From Flavobacteriaceae bacterium (GTDB taxonomy: Bacteria; Bacteroidota; Bacteroidia; Flavobacteriales; Flavobacteriaceae): 8,744 nucleotides of DNA. Position numbers and translations under genes: made by a program. Location: positions 1 to 8,744 of the forward strand of contig DOIV01000059.1 in the NCBI GenBank assembly GCA_003511845.1, in the 5' to 3' direction. Shown here piece after piece: positions 1 through 6,372 of the stretch (the first letter of the stretch is position 1; each line of letters starts with the position of its first letter). The notes under the pieces were generated by a model. That model saw nothing but the letters and a program-made list of their open reading frames with translations. It was not told the DNA's origin and did not search any database.

Positions 1-1223
1 AAGGTTTGATTTTCTGCTGTAGTAGAAGTTGCTGTAAACTGCACTCCTTGCATTCCGAAATTCAATCCTAATTTTCCTAAATTTACAAATGGCGGTAAAA
101 TATCATTCAGTTTAGAATTCAATAAATAATTCAATTGACGTTCAGACAACATTGACATTTTTGTAGTTACTATTTTCAACTTATCCATTTCTAAAGACAC
201 ATAATCGCCATGAAAATTCCCTCCATGATACACATGTTTCTTTTCAACATCAACGATAGGATTGTCATTAGCGGAGTTCACCTCTTCAATCAATATTTTA
301 CGAACACTCTTTAATGTATCTAAAATAGGTCCTAAGATTTGAGGCACACAACGTAAAGAATAATATTCTTGTACTTTTTCTTTAAAAACAGGACTATTCG
401 CATTTGCATTGTATAAATACTCTTCTCTATTCCGTATCAATGTACTGTCTTTTAAATGCTCACGCATTTTTTTGGCGACTTCTTGCTGTCCTTTATGCTT
501 TTTTGTGTTGTTTAATTCTTCTGATAAATGATCATCATAAGCTTCAACAATTTCATTAATAGCTGACGAACATTTCAATACCCAATTTAGTAAACGTTCT
601 GTATAAATTACATTTACAATACCAATACCAGTCATTACTGAAGTACCATTCATTAAAGCCAGCCCTTCACGCAATTCTACATTGATTGGTTTTAAATTTT
701 CTAGTTCAAAAACTTCTTGAGTAGGTTTTTTTTCTCCTTTATAGAAGACTTCACCTTCGCCAATTAAAACCAACGCCAAATGAGCCAATTGCACCAAATC
801 ACCACTTGCACCTACACCACCGTGTTCATATATTAATGGTGTTATATCTCTATTGATTAACTCTGCCATTAACTTTACAACTGACACATGGACACCAGAA
901 TTACCAAGACTCAACGTATTCAATCTTGCTAACATGGCTGCTTTTACATACATTTTAGGAATAGGATTACCGACACCAGATGCATGACTTCTAATTAAAT
1001 TGTATTGCAATTGAACCCTATCTTCATCCTTAATTTTATACTGAGCCATAGGGCCAAATCCAGTATTTACCCCATAAATAACTTTGTTTTCAGAAAATTC
1101 TTTTAAAAAATTAAAACTATTTTCAACCTTGGTTATCAATGCTTCATCTAATTCAATTGCTTTATGATTAAAGATTACTTCATAAAAATCTTTTAACTCT
1201 AACTCTCCTTTATGTATTAACAT
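1..1223 (-). CDS. tal: Aromatic amino acid ammonia-lyase, probable tyrosine ammonia-lyase (C-terminus beyond the left edge)
   Basis: This enzyme of the histidine/phenylalanine/tyrosine ammonia-lyase family would convert L-tyrosine to 4-coumarate and ammonia in the cytoplasm. I translated it by hand: 407 complete codons, frame open to the window edge. The Ala-Ser-Gly triad that forms the MIO electrophile is at residues 139-141 (HGGVGASGDLVQL), the catalytic Tyr is at 50 (VIYGVNTGFG), and the conserved NGTS and YHGGNFHGD blocks are present. From memory it resembles F. johnsoniae TAL almost throughout. The selectivity pair is Ser79-His80, the pair usual for histidine lyases, but as I recall F. 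johnsoniae TAL has it too and still prefers tyrosine. The start is the first ATG in frame. About 90-100 residues are missing. With the divergent flavoprotein gene it suggests a flexirubin or aryl polyene pigment cluster, where coumarate primes the polyene. The alternative is a catabolic histidine lyase (HutH); no other hut gene is visible. Confidence 0.88.
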   Translation of the reverse strand, partial: MLIHKGELELKDFYEVIFNHKAIELDEALITKVENSFNFLKEFSENKVIYGVNTGFGPMAQYKIKDEDRVQLQYNLIRSHASGVGNPIPKMYVKAAMLARLNTLSLGNSGVHVSVVKLMAELINRDITPLIYEHGGVGASGDLVQLAHLALVLIGEGEVFYKGEKKPTQEVFELENLKPINVELREGLALMNGTSVMTGIGIVNVIYTERLLNWVLKCSSAINEIVEAYDDHLSEELNNTKKHKGQQEVAKKMREHLKDSTLIRNREEYLYNANANSPVFKEKVQEYYSLRCVPQILGPILDTLKSVRKILIEEVNSANDNPIVDVEKKHVYHGGNFHGDYVSLEMDKLKIVTTKMSMLSERQLNYLLNSKLNDILPPFVNLGKLGLNFGMQGVQFTATSTTAENQT

Positions 1224-1253
1224 TAATTGGGATTTATTTTGGTATATTTTTTA

Positions 1254-1261
1254 CAAAAATA
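1254..1261 (-). promoter_or_regulatory. Candidate -7 promoter box for the ammonia-lyase gene
   Basis: Read on the minus strand this is TATTTTTG, an exact match to the Bacteroidota -7 consensus TAnnTTTG. It ends 30 bases before the start codon, giving a leader of about 20-25 bases. A TTTG that could be the -33 element lies at 1276-1279, but the 14-base spacer is shorter than the usual 17-23, so the pairing is weak. On the plus strand, toward the flavoprotein gene, only an imperfect TACTTTTA is seen at 1285-1292. The 91-base gap 1224-1314 holds nothing else I can name. Confidence 0.33.
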
Positions 1262-1314
1262 TAGTTTTAAGACATCAAATTTAATACTTTTACAGATATT
1301 TTACAATTAAAATA

Positions 1315-2571
1315 ATGAATACAGAAAATGTAGATGTTTTAGTCATTGGTGCTGGCCCTTCAGGTTGCGTTTCTGCGTCCTATTTAATCAACAATAACAT
1401 CAATGTAAAGATTGTAGAAAAGTCGAAATTTCCTCGATATGTCATCGGCGAAAGCTTACTACCAAGGTGTATGGATCATTTTGAAGAAGTTGGCTTATTA
1501 GATGCTTTAAAAAAACAAAATTACCAAGTTAAAAAAGGTGCTAGATTTCTAAAAGGAGACAACGTCTGCAACTTTGATTTTAGTAAAAAATTTACCGAAG
1601 GTTGGGACTGGACTTGGCAAGTACCAAGAGCACATTTTGACAATATTTTAGCTGAAGAAACGCAAAGAAAAGGTGTACCTATTGATTTTGAAAATGAAGT
1701 AATTGACGTAACTTTTGAAGGTTCAAATTCTAAAACAAGCGTAAAAGATAAAGCAGGAAATATCAAATTTATCAATGCAAAATATATCATAGACGCTAGT
1801 GGTTATGGTAGAGCTTTACCAAGGTTATTAAACTTAATCAAGCCTTCTACACTCCCTAAACACTCTTCTATCTTCACTATAACTAAAGATATAAATCGTC
1901 CTAAAGGAGATGAAGGAACGCTTATCACTTTTGATATTGTTGACACACAAGTATGGCTATGGGTTATTCCTTTTTCTGATGGCACCACAAGCATAGGTTT
2001 TGTAGGCCCAACGGATTTTATCAATTCTTACAAAGGTTCACCAACAGAAAGATTAAAAGAAATGCTAAAGCTATCTACTTATTTTTACGATAGATTTAAA
2101 GATGCTCCCTATACTTTTGAACCCAAAATTATTCAGAATTTCTCAACTGCTGTAAAACAAGTTTATGGTCAAGGCTATATCTTAACAGGGAATAGTGGTG
2201 AGTTTTTAGACCCTGTTTTTTCTTCTGGAGTTACTTTTGCTACTGAAACCGGATTATTAGCAGCAAAAATGGCAGCTAAAATAATAAATAACCAAACTGT
2301 TGATTTAGAAAAGGAATATGTAGAACCTGTTCAATTTGGCGTGGATGTTTTTAAAAGCTATGTCAATGAATGGTATTCAGAAAATTTACAAAAAGTCTTT
2401 TTTCATAGACCTGAAAATGCTGAAATTAAAGAGAAAATTTGTGCTGTTTTAGCAGGTTATGTATGGGATGAAACCAACCCATTTGTAAAAAAGCATGATA
2501 GAGTTATTAAATCTATGGCACATTTGATTGATATGGAAGTTGAGCAACGGAAAAAAGTTGCTAATAAATAA
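1315..2571 (+). CDS. FAD-dependent oxidoreductase of the flavin-dependent halogenase superfamily
   Basis: Flavoprotein monooxygenase or halogenase of 418 residues. The Rossmann motif GAGPSG is at 12-17, followed by an acidic strand end (VEK, 34-36). GESLLP (45-50) and the following Lys73-Lys74 (QVKKGARF) resemble the region holding the halogenase catalytic lysine. The halogenase signature WxWxIP is exact at 214-219 (WLWVIP). The Fx.Px.Sx.G motif is present as F297, P300, S303 and G305 (FLDPVFSSG). The usual GD before that motif is GN (292-293). No membrane segment or signal peptide is seen. It starts 92 bases from, and divergent to, the tyrosine ammonia-lyase gene; genes of this kind accompany such lyases in flexirubin clusters, where ring chlorination and hydroxylation occur. 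Whether this one halogenates, hydroxylates or reduces cannot be read from the sequence. The family assignment is strong and the reaction is open. Confidence 0.82.
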   Translation: MNTENVDVLVIGAGPSGCVSASYLINNNINVKIVEKSKFPRYVIGESLLPRCMDHFEEVGLLDALKKQNYQVKKGARFLKGDNVCNFDFSKKFTEGWDWTWQVPRAHFDNILAEETQRKGVPIDFENEVIDVTFEGSNSKTSVKDKAGNIKFINAKYIIDASGYGRALPRLLNLIKPSTLPKHSSIFTITKDINRPKGDEGTLITFDIVDTQVWLWVIPFSDGTTSIGFVGPTDFINSYKGSPTERLKEMLKLSTYFYDRFKDAPYTFEPKIIQNFSTAVKQVYGQGYILTGNSGEFLDPVFSSGVTFATETGLLAAKMAAKIINNQTVDLEKEYVEPVQFGVDVFKSYVNEWYSENLQKVFFHRPENAEIKEKICAVLAGYVWDETNPFVKKHDRVIKSMAHLIDMEVEQRKKVANK

Positions 2572-2581
2572 TAACAACTTT
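2554..2581. terminator. Weak inverted repeat between convergent genes, possible bidirectional terminator
   Basis: AAAGTTG (2554-2560) pairs perfectly with CAACTTT (2575-2581) around a 14-base AT-only loop apart from one C. It overlaps the last codons and stop of the flavoprotein gene and lies between it and the convergent gene ending at 2602. The stem is short and AT-rich, and the only run nearby is an A tract on the plus strand, so this is a tentative call. Confidence 0.25.
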
Positions 2582-2601
2582 CTCTAAAAAATTCAATTCA
2601 T

Positions 2602-3207
2602 TTACTTTGACACTTTCAATATACCTTTAGCAATATTCTTAGCTAATTTTGCATAGCATTCTGATATTCTATACCCAGAATCATAGTCATACCCCATTGC
2701 ACCATACCCTTGCACCTTACTGTATTTACCAGACAATAAAATAGTAGACGGATTAGCTTTTTCATAAACAATAATCACAGCGTCTATTTCTGAATTTCTT
2801 CTTACAACACCAACATTATAACCGGCATACATTCTAACCGTATGGATTTTAATAGTGTATTTTGCATCTGAAAAATTTTTATCAACCCTAACTTCAGTAT
2901 TTTTAAATCTTTTATTAAACGATTCTATAAATTTAGGCTCATATCTATTTGGCCTGTCATCAAACCAAGATTTTTTAAATATTTCTCCTGCACCAGCTTC
3001 TTTCTTTTCTCTTTTATCCATTTTGTCTTTCAAGAAATCATTTTCTGAATCGAATTTAGGAATCTGAACATCAGAATAGTCAAATTCTAAATTAAAAGCA
3101 GTAATTCCATTTAAATTTTTAAAACTCCCTTCTACATCTTTCATCTTTTGAGCAGAAATAACTACTGTTGATAAAAGGAATATAAACAATATCAATTGCT
3201 TTTTCAT
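2602..3207 (-). CDS. Secreted protein of unknown function
   Basis: A 201-residue protein I cannot assign to a characterised family. Residues 1-19 form a typical type I signal peptide: Lys2-Lys3, a hydrophobic core LILFIFLLSTVVI, and a probable cut after ISA before Gln20. There is no lipobox cysteine, so it should be periplasmic or exported and not a lipoprotein. The mature part has a Lys/Glu/Asp-rich stretch (about 52-75), then WFDDRPNRYEPKF (81-93), which looks conserved, then alternating hydrophobic strands (TIKIHTVRMY, AVIIVYE) and a C-terminal helix (CYAKLAKNIAKGI). I have an impression of similar uncharacterised proteins in other Bacteroidota but no function. It converges on the flavoprotein gene and diverges from kynU, so it is probably transcribed alone. 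No -7 consensus was found in front of it. Confidence 0.8.
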   Translation of the reverse strand: MKKQLILFIFLLSTVVISAQKMKDVEGSFKNLNGITAFNLEFDYSDVQIPKFDSENDFLKDKMDKREKKEAGAGEIFKKSWFDDRPNRYEPKFIESFNKRFKNTEVRVDKNFSDAKYTIKIHTVRMYAGYNVGVVRRNSEIDAVIIVYEKANPSTILLSGKYSKVQGYGAMGYDYDSGYRISECYAKLAKNIAKGILKVSK

Positions 3208-3287
3208 TGATGTACTTTTAGTTAAAATAATTCATTAAAATTACTATTTTTATATTGATTAATTCTACAATAAAGCTTTTAATTCCT

Positions 3288-3295
3288 TATTTTTG
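3288..3295 (+). promoter_or_regulatory. Candidate -7 promoter box of the kynurenine block
   Basis: TATTTTTG matches the Bacteroidota -7 consensus TAnnTTTG exactly and ends 23 bases before the kynU TTG start, predicting a leader of about 15-18 bases. No TTG/TTTG is found at the normal -33 distance; the nearest TTG (3255-3257) is 30 bases upstream. A weak -33 element would suit a promoter that needs an activator. It is the only exact box I found on the plus strand in front of the kynU-to-dehydrogenase block. Confidence 0.4.
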
Positions 3296-3316
3296 TTCGA
3301 ATCCTAAAAACGAACA
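3294..3316. promoter_or_regulatory. TGTTCG-N11-CGAACA dyad, candidate operator in front of kynU
   Basis: A perfect 6-base inverted repeat with arms 3294-3299 and 3311-3316, centre to centre 17 bases. The left arm overlaps the last two bases of the -7 box and the right arm stops two bases before the TTG start. Since the predicted transcription start lies near 3302, the left arm would not be in the RNA, so a protein-binding site fits better than an RNA hairpin. No regulator gene lies in the window. A chance repeat is possible in so short a gap. Confidence 0.33.
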
Positions 3317-3318
3317 TT

Positions 3319-4599
3319 TTGTCCGATTATCAATTAGGTCTTGACTATGCCATAGACCAAGACCAAAACGACAAGTTAGCACCTTATAGAAATCAATTTC
3401 ATATTCCGAAAACTAAAGATGGAAATGATTGGTTATACTTTACAGGAAACTCTTTAGGCTTACAACCCAAAACCACACAATCGTATCTTCAACAAGAATT
3501 AGACGATTGGGCTAATTTTGGTGTAGAAGGCCATTTTGAAGCTAAAAGTCCTTGGCTGCATTACCATGAATTTCTAACCGAATCTATGGCGAAAATTATG
3601 GGTGCAAAACCTATAGAGGTGGTTATTATGAATACGCTGACCACTAATTTGCATTTGTTAATGGTATCTTTTTATCAGCCTACAAAAACCAAATATAAAA
3701 TCGTCATTGAAAGTGATGCTTTTCCTTCTGACAAATATGCGGTAGAATCACAATTAAAATTCCATGGTTATGATGCTGAAGACGGATTAATTTTATGGAA
3801 GCCTAGAGCTGGTGAAGATCTTTTACAAATGGAAGATTTAGAAGCTATCTTAGAAGAACAAGGTGATGAAATTGCCTTATTAATGATTGGTGGTGTAAAT
3901 TATTATACGGGTCAATTTTTGGATCTGAAAAAAATTGCAACATTAGGTCACGCCAAAGGATGTATGGTTGGTATAGATTTAGCTCATGGAGCAGGAAACA
4001 TCCAACCCAATTTACACGATTCAAATGTAGATTTTGCTGCTTGGTGTACGTATAAATATTTAAATTCAGGTCCAGGAAGCTTGGGCGGATTATTCGTTCA
4101 TGAAAGACATGCTCACAACAAAGATTTAAAACGCTTTTCTGGTTGGTGGAATCACAATAAAGAAACACGATTTAATATGCGACAGCCTTTTGATGTATTG
4201 GCAGGAGCTGAAGGCTGGCAACTCAGCAACCCTCCTATCCTATCCATGGCTGCAATTAGAGCTTCATTAGATTTATTCAATGAAGTTGGCATGGATGCAA
4301 TACGCAATAAATCAAAAAAATTAACAGGATATTTTGAGTTTTTAATCAATGCCTTGGATAATGATAATATAAAAATAATAACACCAACCAATCCTGAAGA
4401 AAGAGGCTGCCAACTCTCAATTCAAGTCAAACCCGAGGCTTCGGGAGCAGATATAAATTTACATAAAAAATTGACCAATGCACATATCATAACCGATTGG
4501 CGTGAACCAGACGTTATACGCTGTGCACCTGTGCCGCTATACAATTCATTCCAAGATGTATATTTGATGGTAGAAAAACTAAAAGAAATTTTATCATAA
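3319..4599 (+). CDS. kynU: Kynureninase
   Basis: PLP-dependent hydrolase cleaving 3-hydroxykynurenine (or kynurenine) to 3-hydroxyanthranilate (or anthranilate) and alanine. The 426 residues fit the family's usual 410-465. Visible marks are GNSLGLQP (43-50), GVEGHF (68-73), NTLTTNLH (105-112), DAFPSDKYA (133-141), the PLP-contacting GIDLAHGAGN (218-227, Asp220 and His223), and the Schiff-base lysine Lys246 in WCTYKYLNSGPGS. GWWNHNKETRF and EGWQLSNPPI complete the active site. The start is TTG at 3319: the frame closes at a TAA at 3280, no ATG or GTG lies between, and SDYQLGLDYAI aligns with the N-terminus expected for flavobacterial kynureninases. Only an in-frame ATT precedes it. With kmo downstream, 3-hydroxykynurenine is the likely physiological substrate. 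It is first in the block, behind a -7 box and a dyad. Confidence 0.95.
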   Translation: MSDYQLGLDYAIDQDQNDKLAPYRNQFHIPKTKDGNDWLYFTGNSLGLQPKTTQSYLQQELDDWANFGVEGHFEAKSPWLHYHEFLTESMAKIMGAKPIEVVIMNTLTTNLHLLMVSFYQPTKTKYKIVIESDAFPSDKYAVESQLKFHGYDAEDGLILWKPRAGEDLLQMEDLEAILEEQGDEIALLMIGGVNYYTGQFLDLKKIATLGHAKGCMVGIDLAHGAGNIQPNLHDSNVDFAAWCTYKYLNSGPGSLGGLFVHERHAHNKDLKRFSGWWNHNKETRFNMRQPFDVLAGAEGWQLSNPPILSMAAIRASLDLFNEVGMDAIRNKSKKLTGYFEFLINALDNDNIKIITPTNPEERGCQLSIQVKPEASGADINLHKKLTNAHIITDWREPDVIRCAPVPLYNSFQDVYLMVEKLKEILS

Positions 4600-4615
4600 T
4601 CTCCCTCAAGAGATT
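4598..4615. repeat. Degenerate hairpin repeat at the kynU stop
   Basis: AATCTC (4598-4603) pairs with GAGATT (4610-4615) around the loop CCTCAA; the first two bases belong to the kynU TAA. It reads like a worn copy of the hairpin at 4666-4688, sharing AATC, TCCCTCAAG and AATT in the same order. With no U tract it is a poor intrinsic terminator. Confidence 0.45.
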
Positions 4616-4657
4616 AATTATTAGCAAAAAGTAACTATGACTACTAAAGACAAAACA

Positions 4658-4688
4658 CCCACCTTAATCCTCCCTCAAGGGAGGAATT
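4658..4688 (+). repeat. Intergenic hairpin repeat (CCC-CC-TAA type) between kynU and kmo
   Basis: A CCCACCTTAA lead is followed by a perfect 7-base stem, TCCTCCC (4668-4674) and GGGAGGA (4679-4685), with the tetraloop TCAA, then ATT. The layout CCCnCCyTAAyCCTyCC...AAGG...GGAA is shared with the copy at 6769-6804, also on the plus strand. It ends 21 bases before the kmo ATG. GC-rich hairpins of this look are interspersed in many flavobacterial genomes; a role in RNA stability or attenuation is inference only. Confidence 0.6.
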
Positions 4689-4709
4689 CACAGTTTCAAA
4701 CAAACTACT

Positions 4710-6125
4710 ATGAATAAAACGAACATACATATCATTGGTGGCGGACTCTGCGGATCTCTTCTTGCTTTACGATTAGGACAACGAGGCTACAGCATTGAAG
4801 TCTTTGAAAAACGCCCTGACTTACGTAAAACTGATATCAGTGCTGGTCGCTCTATAAACCTTGCTTTTTCAGACAGAGGTATCAAAGCCATGAAAATGAT
4901 CGGAATTCTTGATAAAGTAATGCCGCTTTGTATCCCAATGAATGGAAGAATGCTACATGACATTGAAGGCAATACTAAATTAGCTCCATACAGCGGCAGA
5001 ACTCATGAATTTATCAATTCTATTTCTCGTGGCGGTCTCAATGCTTTATTATTAGATGAAGCTGAAAAACTAGACAATGTCACTATTCATTTCAATCACA
5101 AATGCACCAAAGTAGATTTTGAAAACAGCATTTCACATTTTTACAACTATACTGATAAAACCGAATTTTCTAAACAAGCAGATGTTATTTTTGGTACTGA
5201 TGGTGCGGGTTCTGCATTGCGTAAAAGCTATTATTTAGAAAAGAAATTCTTATTCAGCTTTTCACAAAACTACCTTACGCATGGGTATAAAGAGTTGAGT
5301 ATTCTTCCTACAGAAAAAGGCGACTACAAAACCTATAAAAATGCTTTACACATTTGGGCAAGAGGTGATTTTATGCTCATTGCCTTGCCAAACCTTGACG
5401 GAAGTTTTACCGTTACTTTATTTTTAAGTTTTGACGATGGCGAATACAACTTCAATAATTTGACATCTAAAGAACGTGTGTTGGAGTTTTTTACTAAATA
5501 CTTTAAGGATGCTTTAGAGCTGATGCCAAATCTGATTAATGACTTTTTTGAAAATCCAACCTCAGCTCTAGGAACCGTAAAATGTTCCCCATGGCATTAT
5601 AAAGGAAATACCTTATTGATGGGTGATGCTGCACATGCTATCGTTCCGTTTTACGGACAAGGAATGAATGCCTCTTTCGAGGATGTAGTCGAGTTTGATA
5701 AAATTCTAGATCAACATGAAGAGGATTTACTCACGGGGAAATCGGATTGGGAAACTATTTTTAAAAGCTATGAAAACTCAAGAAAAAAGGATACAGATGC
5801 TATTGCAGATTTGGCTATTGATAACTTTTTTGAAATGAGAGACCATGTCAACAGTAGTATATTCAGAAAAAAACGTAATTTAGAGATGTCTTTAGAAAAG
5901 AATTTTCCTAAGGAATTTTCTTCAAAATATTCATTGGTAACATTCAATGAAAATGTAGTCTATCATGAAGCTATGACAAAAGGAAGAGCTCAAGACAAAG
6001 CCATTTTAAATATGATTTCCGATAATGAAATAAATGAAAAAGGCGATTTAAAAACTATTTTAGCTAAGGTAAAAGCTGAAACTAATGAAATATTAAATGA
6101 AGATAAGGTGGCGAAAAACATGTAA
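4710..6125 (+). CDS. kmo: Kynurenine 3-monooxygenase
   Basis: FAD- and NADPH-dependent aromatic hydroxylase converting L-kynurenine to 3-hydroxykynurenine. The 471 residues compare with about 460 in Pseudomonas and 486 in human. Motifs: GGGLCG Rossmann loop (10-15) with Glu33 ending the second strand; AGRSINLAFSDRG (45-57), highly characteristic of Kmo; Arg80 in GRMLHD and Tyr94 in APYSG, which match the substrate-binding Arg and Tyr of the Pseudomonas enzyme; FGTDGAGSALR (the DG motif); and the second FAD motif GDAAHAIVPFYGQGMNASFEDV (305-326). EMRDHV and VVYHEAM near the C-terminus also fit. No C-terminal membrane anchor follows, unlike mitochondrial Kmo, so it should be soluble. It lies 110 bases after kynU and 247 bases before the RidA gene, both gaps filled with hairpin repeats; I found no promoter in front of it, so it is probably co-transcribed with kynU. 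Confidence 0.95.
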   Translation: MNKTNIHIIGGGLCGSLLALRLGQRGYSIEVFEKRPDLRKTDISAGRSINLAFSDRGIKAMKMIGILDKVMPLCIPMNGRMLHDIEGNTKLAPYSGRTHEFINSISRGGLNALLLDEAEKLDNVTIHFNHKCTKVDFENSISHFYNYTDKTEFSKQADVIFGTDGAGSALRKSYYLEKKFLFSFSQNYLTHGYKELSILPTEKGDYKTYKNALHIWARGDFMLIALPNLDGSFTVTLFLSFDDGEYNFNNLTSKERVLEFFTKYFKDALELMPNLINDFFENPTSALGTVKCSPWHYKGNTLLMGDAAHAIVPFYGQGMNASFEDVVEFDKILDQHEEDLLTGKSDWETIFKSYENSRKKDTDAIADLAIDNFFEMRDHVNSSIFRKKRNLEMSLEKNFPKEFSSKYSLVTFNENVVYHEAMTKGRAQDKAILNMISDNEINEKGDLKTILAKVKAETNEILNEDKVAKNM

Positions 6126-6140
6126 CAATAAACATTTTTC

Positions 6141-6160
6141 ATTCTTGCGAAAGCAGGAAT
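6141..6160 (+). repeat. REP-like hairpin ATTCTTGC-GAAA-GCAGGAAT, copy 1
   Basis: Eight paired bases (one G-T) around a GAAA tetraloop, 15 bases after the kmo stop. It belongs to the widespread ATTCCTGCGAAAGCAGGAAT type of bacterial interspersed repeat; the reverse strand reads WIPAFARM, the peptide such repeats give when they enter reading frames. A second copy lies inverted at 6341-6360 (17 of 20 bases the same), so the pair brackets the inner repeats in a REP-doublet layout. Confidence 0.65.
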
Positions 6161-6176
6161 CCAGAAAACAAAAATA

Positions 6177-6243
6177 ACCACCTCGTCTTTATGTTTGCTC
6201 ACGCACACATAAAGACACTCCTCCTTAAAAAGGAGGAGAATTT
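6177..6243 (+). repeat. Two-hairpin composite repeat, forward copy
   Basis: Two stems in tandem. The first pairs GTCTTTATGT (6185-6194) with ACATAAAGAC (6207-6216), ten perfect bases, extended after one mismatch by three pairs to a TCAC tetraloop. The second pairs CTCCTCCTT (6218-6226) with AAGGAGGAG (6230-6238) around AAA. The frame ACC-CCTC-GTC-hairpin-GACAC-TCCTCCTT-AAGGAGGA-AATTT matches the inverted element at 6257-6308 read on the minus strand, so both are copies of one family differing in the first hairpin. No T tract follows either stem. Confidence 0.6.
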
Positions 6244-6256
6244 AGAGACTATAATA

Positions 6257-6308
6257 AAATTCCTCCCCTTATTTCAAGGGGAGGTGTCCGAAGGACGGAG
6301 GGGTTTTT
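6257..6308 (-). repeat. Two-hairpin composite repeat, inverted copy
   Basis: On the plus strand, CCTCCCCTT (6262-6270) pairs with AAGGGGAGG (6276-6284) around ATTTC, followed by the small stem GTCC-GAA-GGAC (6286-6296) and GGAGGGGTTTTT. Read on the minus strand it has the same order as the element at 6177-6243: an ACCCCTCC lead, a GTCC...GGAC hairpin, then the CCTCCCC/GGGGAGG hairpin and AATTTT. The second GGAGG (6298-6302) could compete with the first for CCTCC. Together with 6177-6243 it forms an inverted pair about 13 bases apart. Confidence 0.6.
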
Positions 6309-6340
6309 AAAAAATAAAAATTATTACTAACATTAAAAAG

Positions 6341-6360
6341 ATTTCTGCCTTCGCAGGAAT
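6341..6360 (-). repeat. REP-like hairpin, inverted copy 2, just before the RidA gene
   Basis: On the minus strand this reads ATTCCTGC-GAAG-GCAGAAAT: eight pairs, one of them G-T, around a tetraloop. It differs from the copy at 6141-6160 at three of 20 positions. It ends 12 bases before the RidA ATG, so the leader of that gene is largely repeat sequence, and no -7 consensus fits between them. Confidence 0.62.
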
Positions 6361-6372
6361 GACAGAAAAAAA

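Noticed and set aside
3845..4391. Minus-strand open frames inside kynU.
   Set aside because: They overlap a clearly conserved kynureninase and give low-complexity peptides without known motifs.
4637..4717. A 26-codon ATG-started frame between kynU and kmo, its stop overlapping the kmo start.
   Set aside because: Its middle is the hairpin repeat at 4658-4688 and it resembles no protein I know. The overlap with kmo looks accidental.
5990..6208. Minus-strand frame of 72 codons over the kmo end, containing WIPAFARM.
   Set aside because: It is a shadow of kmo running through the REP-like repeat; WIPAFARM is the usual translation of such repeats, not evidence of a gene.
6262..6308. Intrinsic terminator made of GC-rich stems followed by TTTTT.
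   Set aside because: The strong stem ends 19 bases before the T run, the stem closer to it has only four pairs, and the gene beyond belongs to the same pathway. It is better explained as a repeat.
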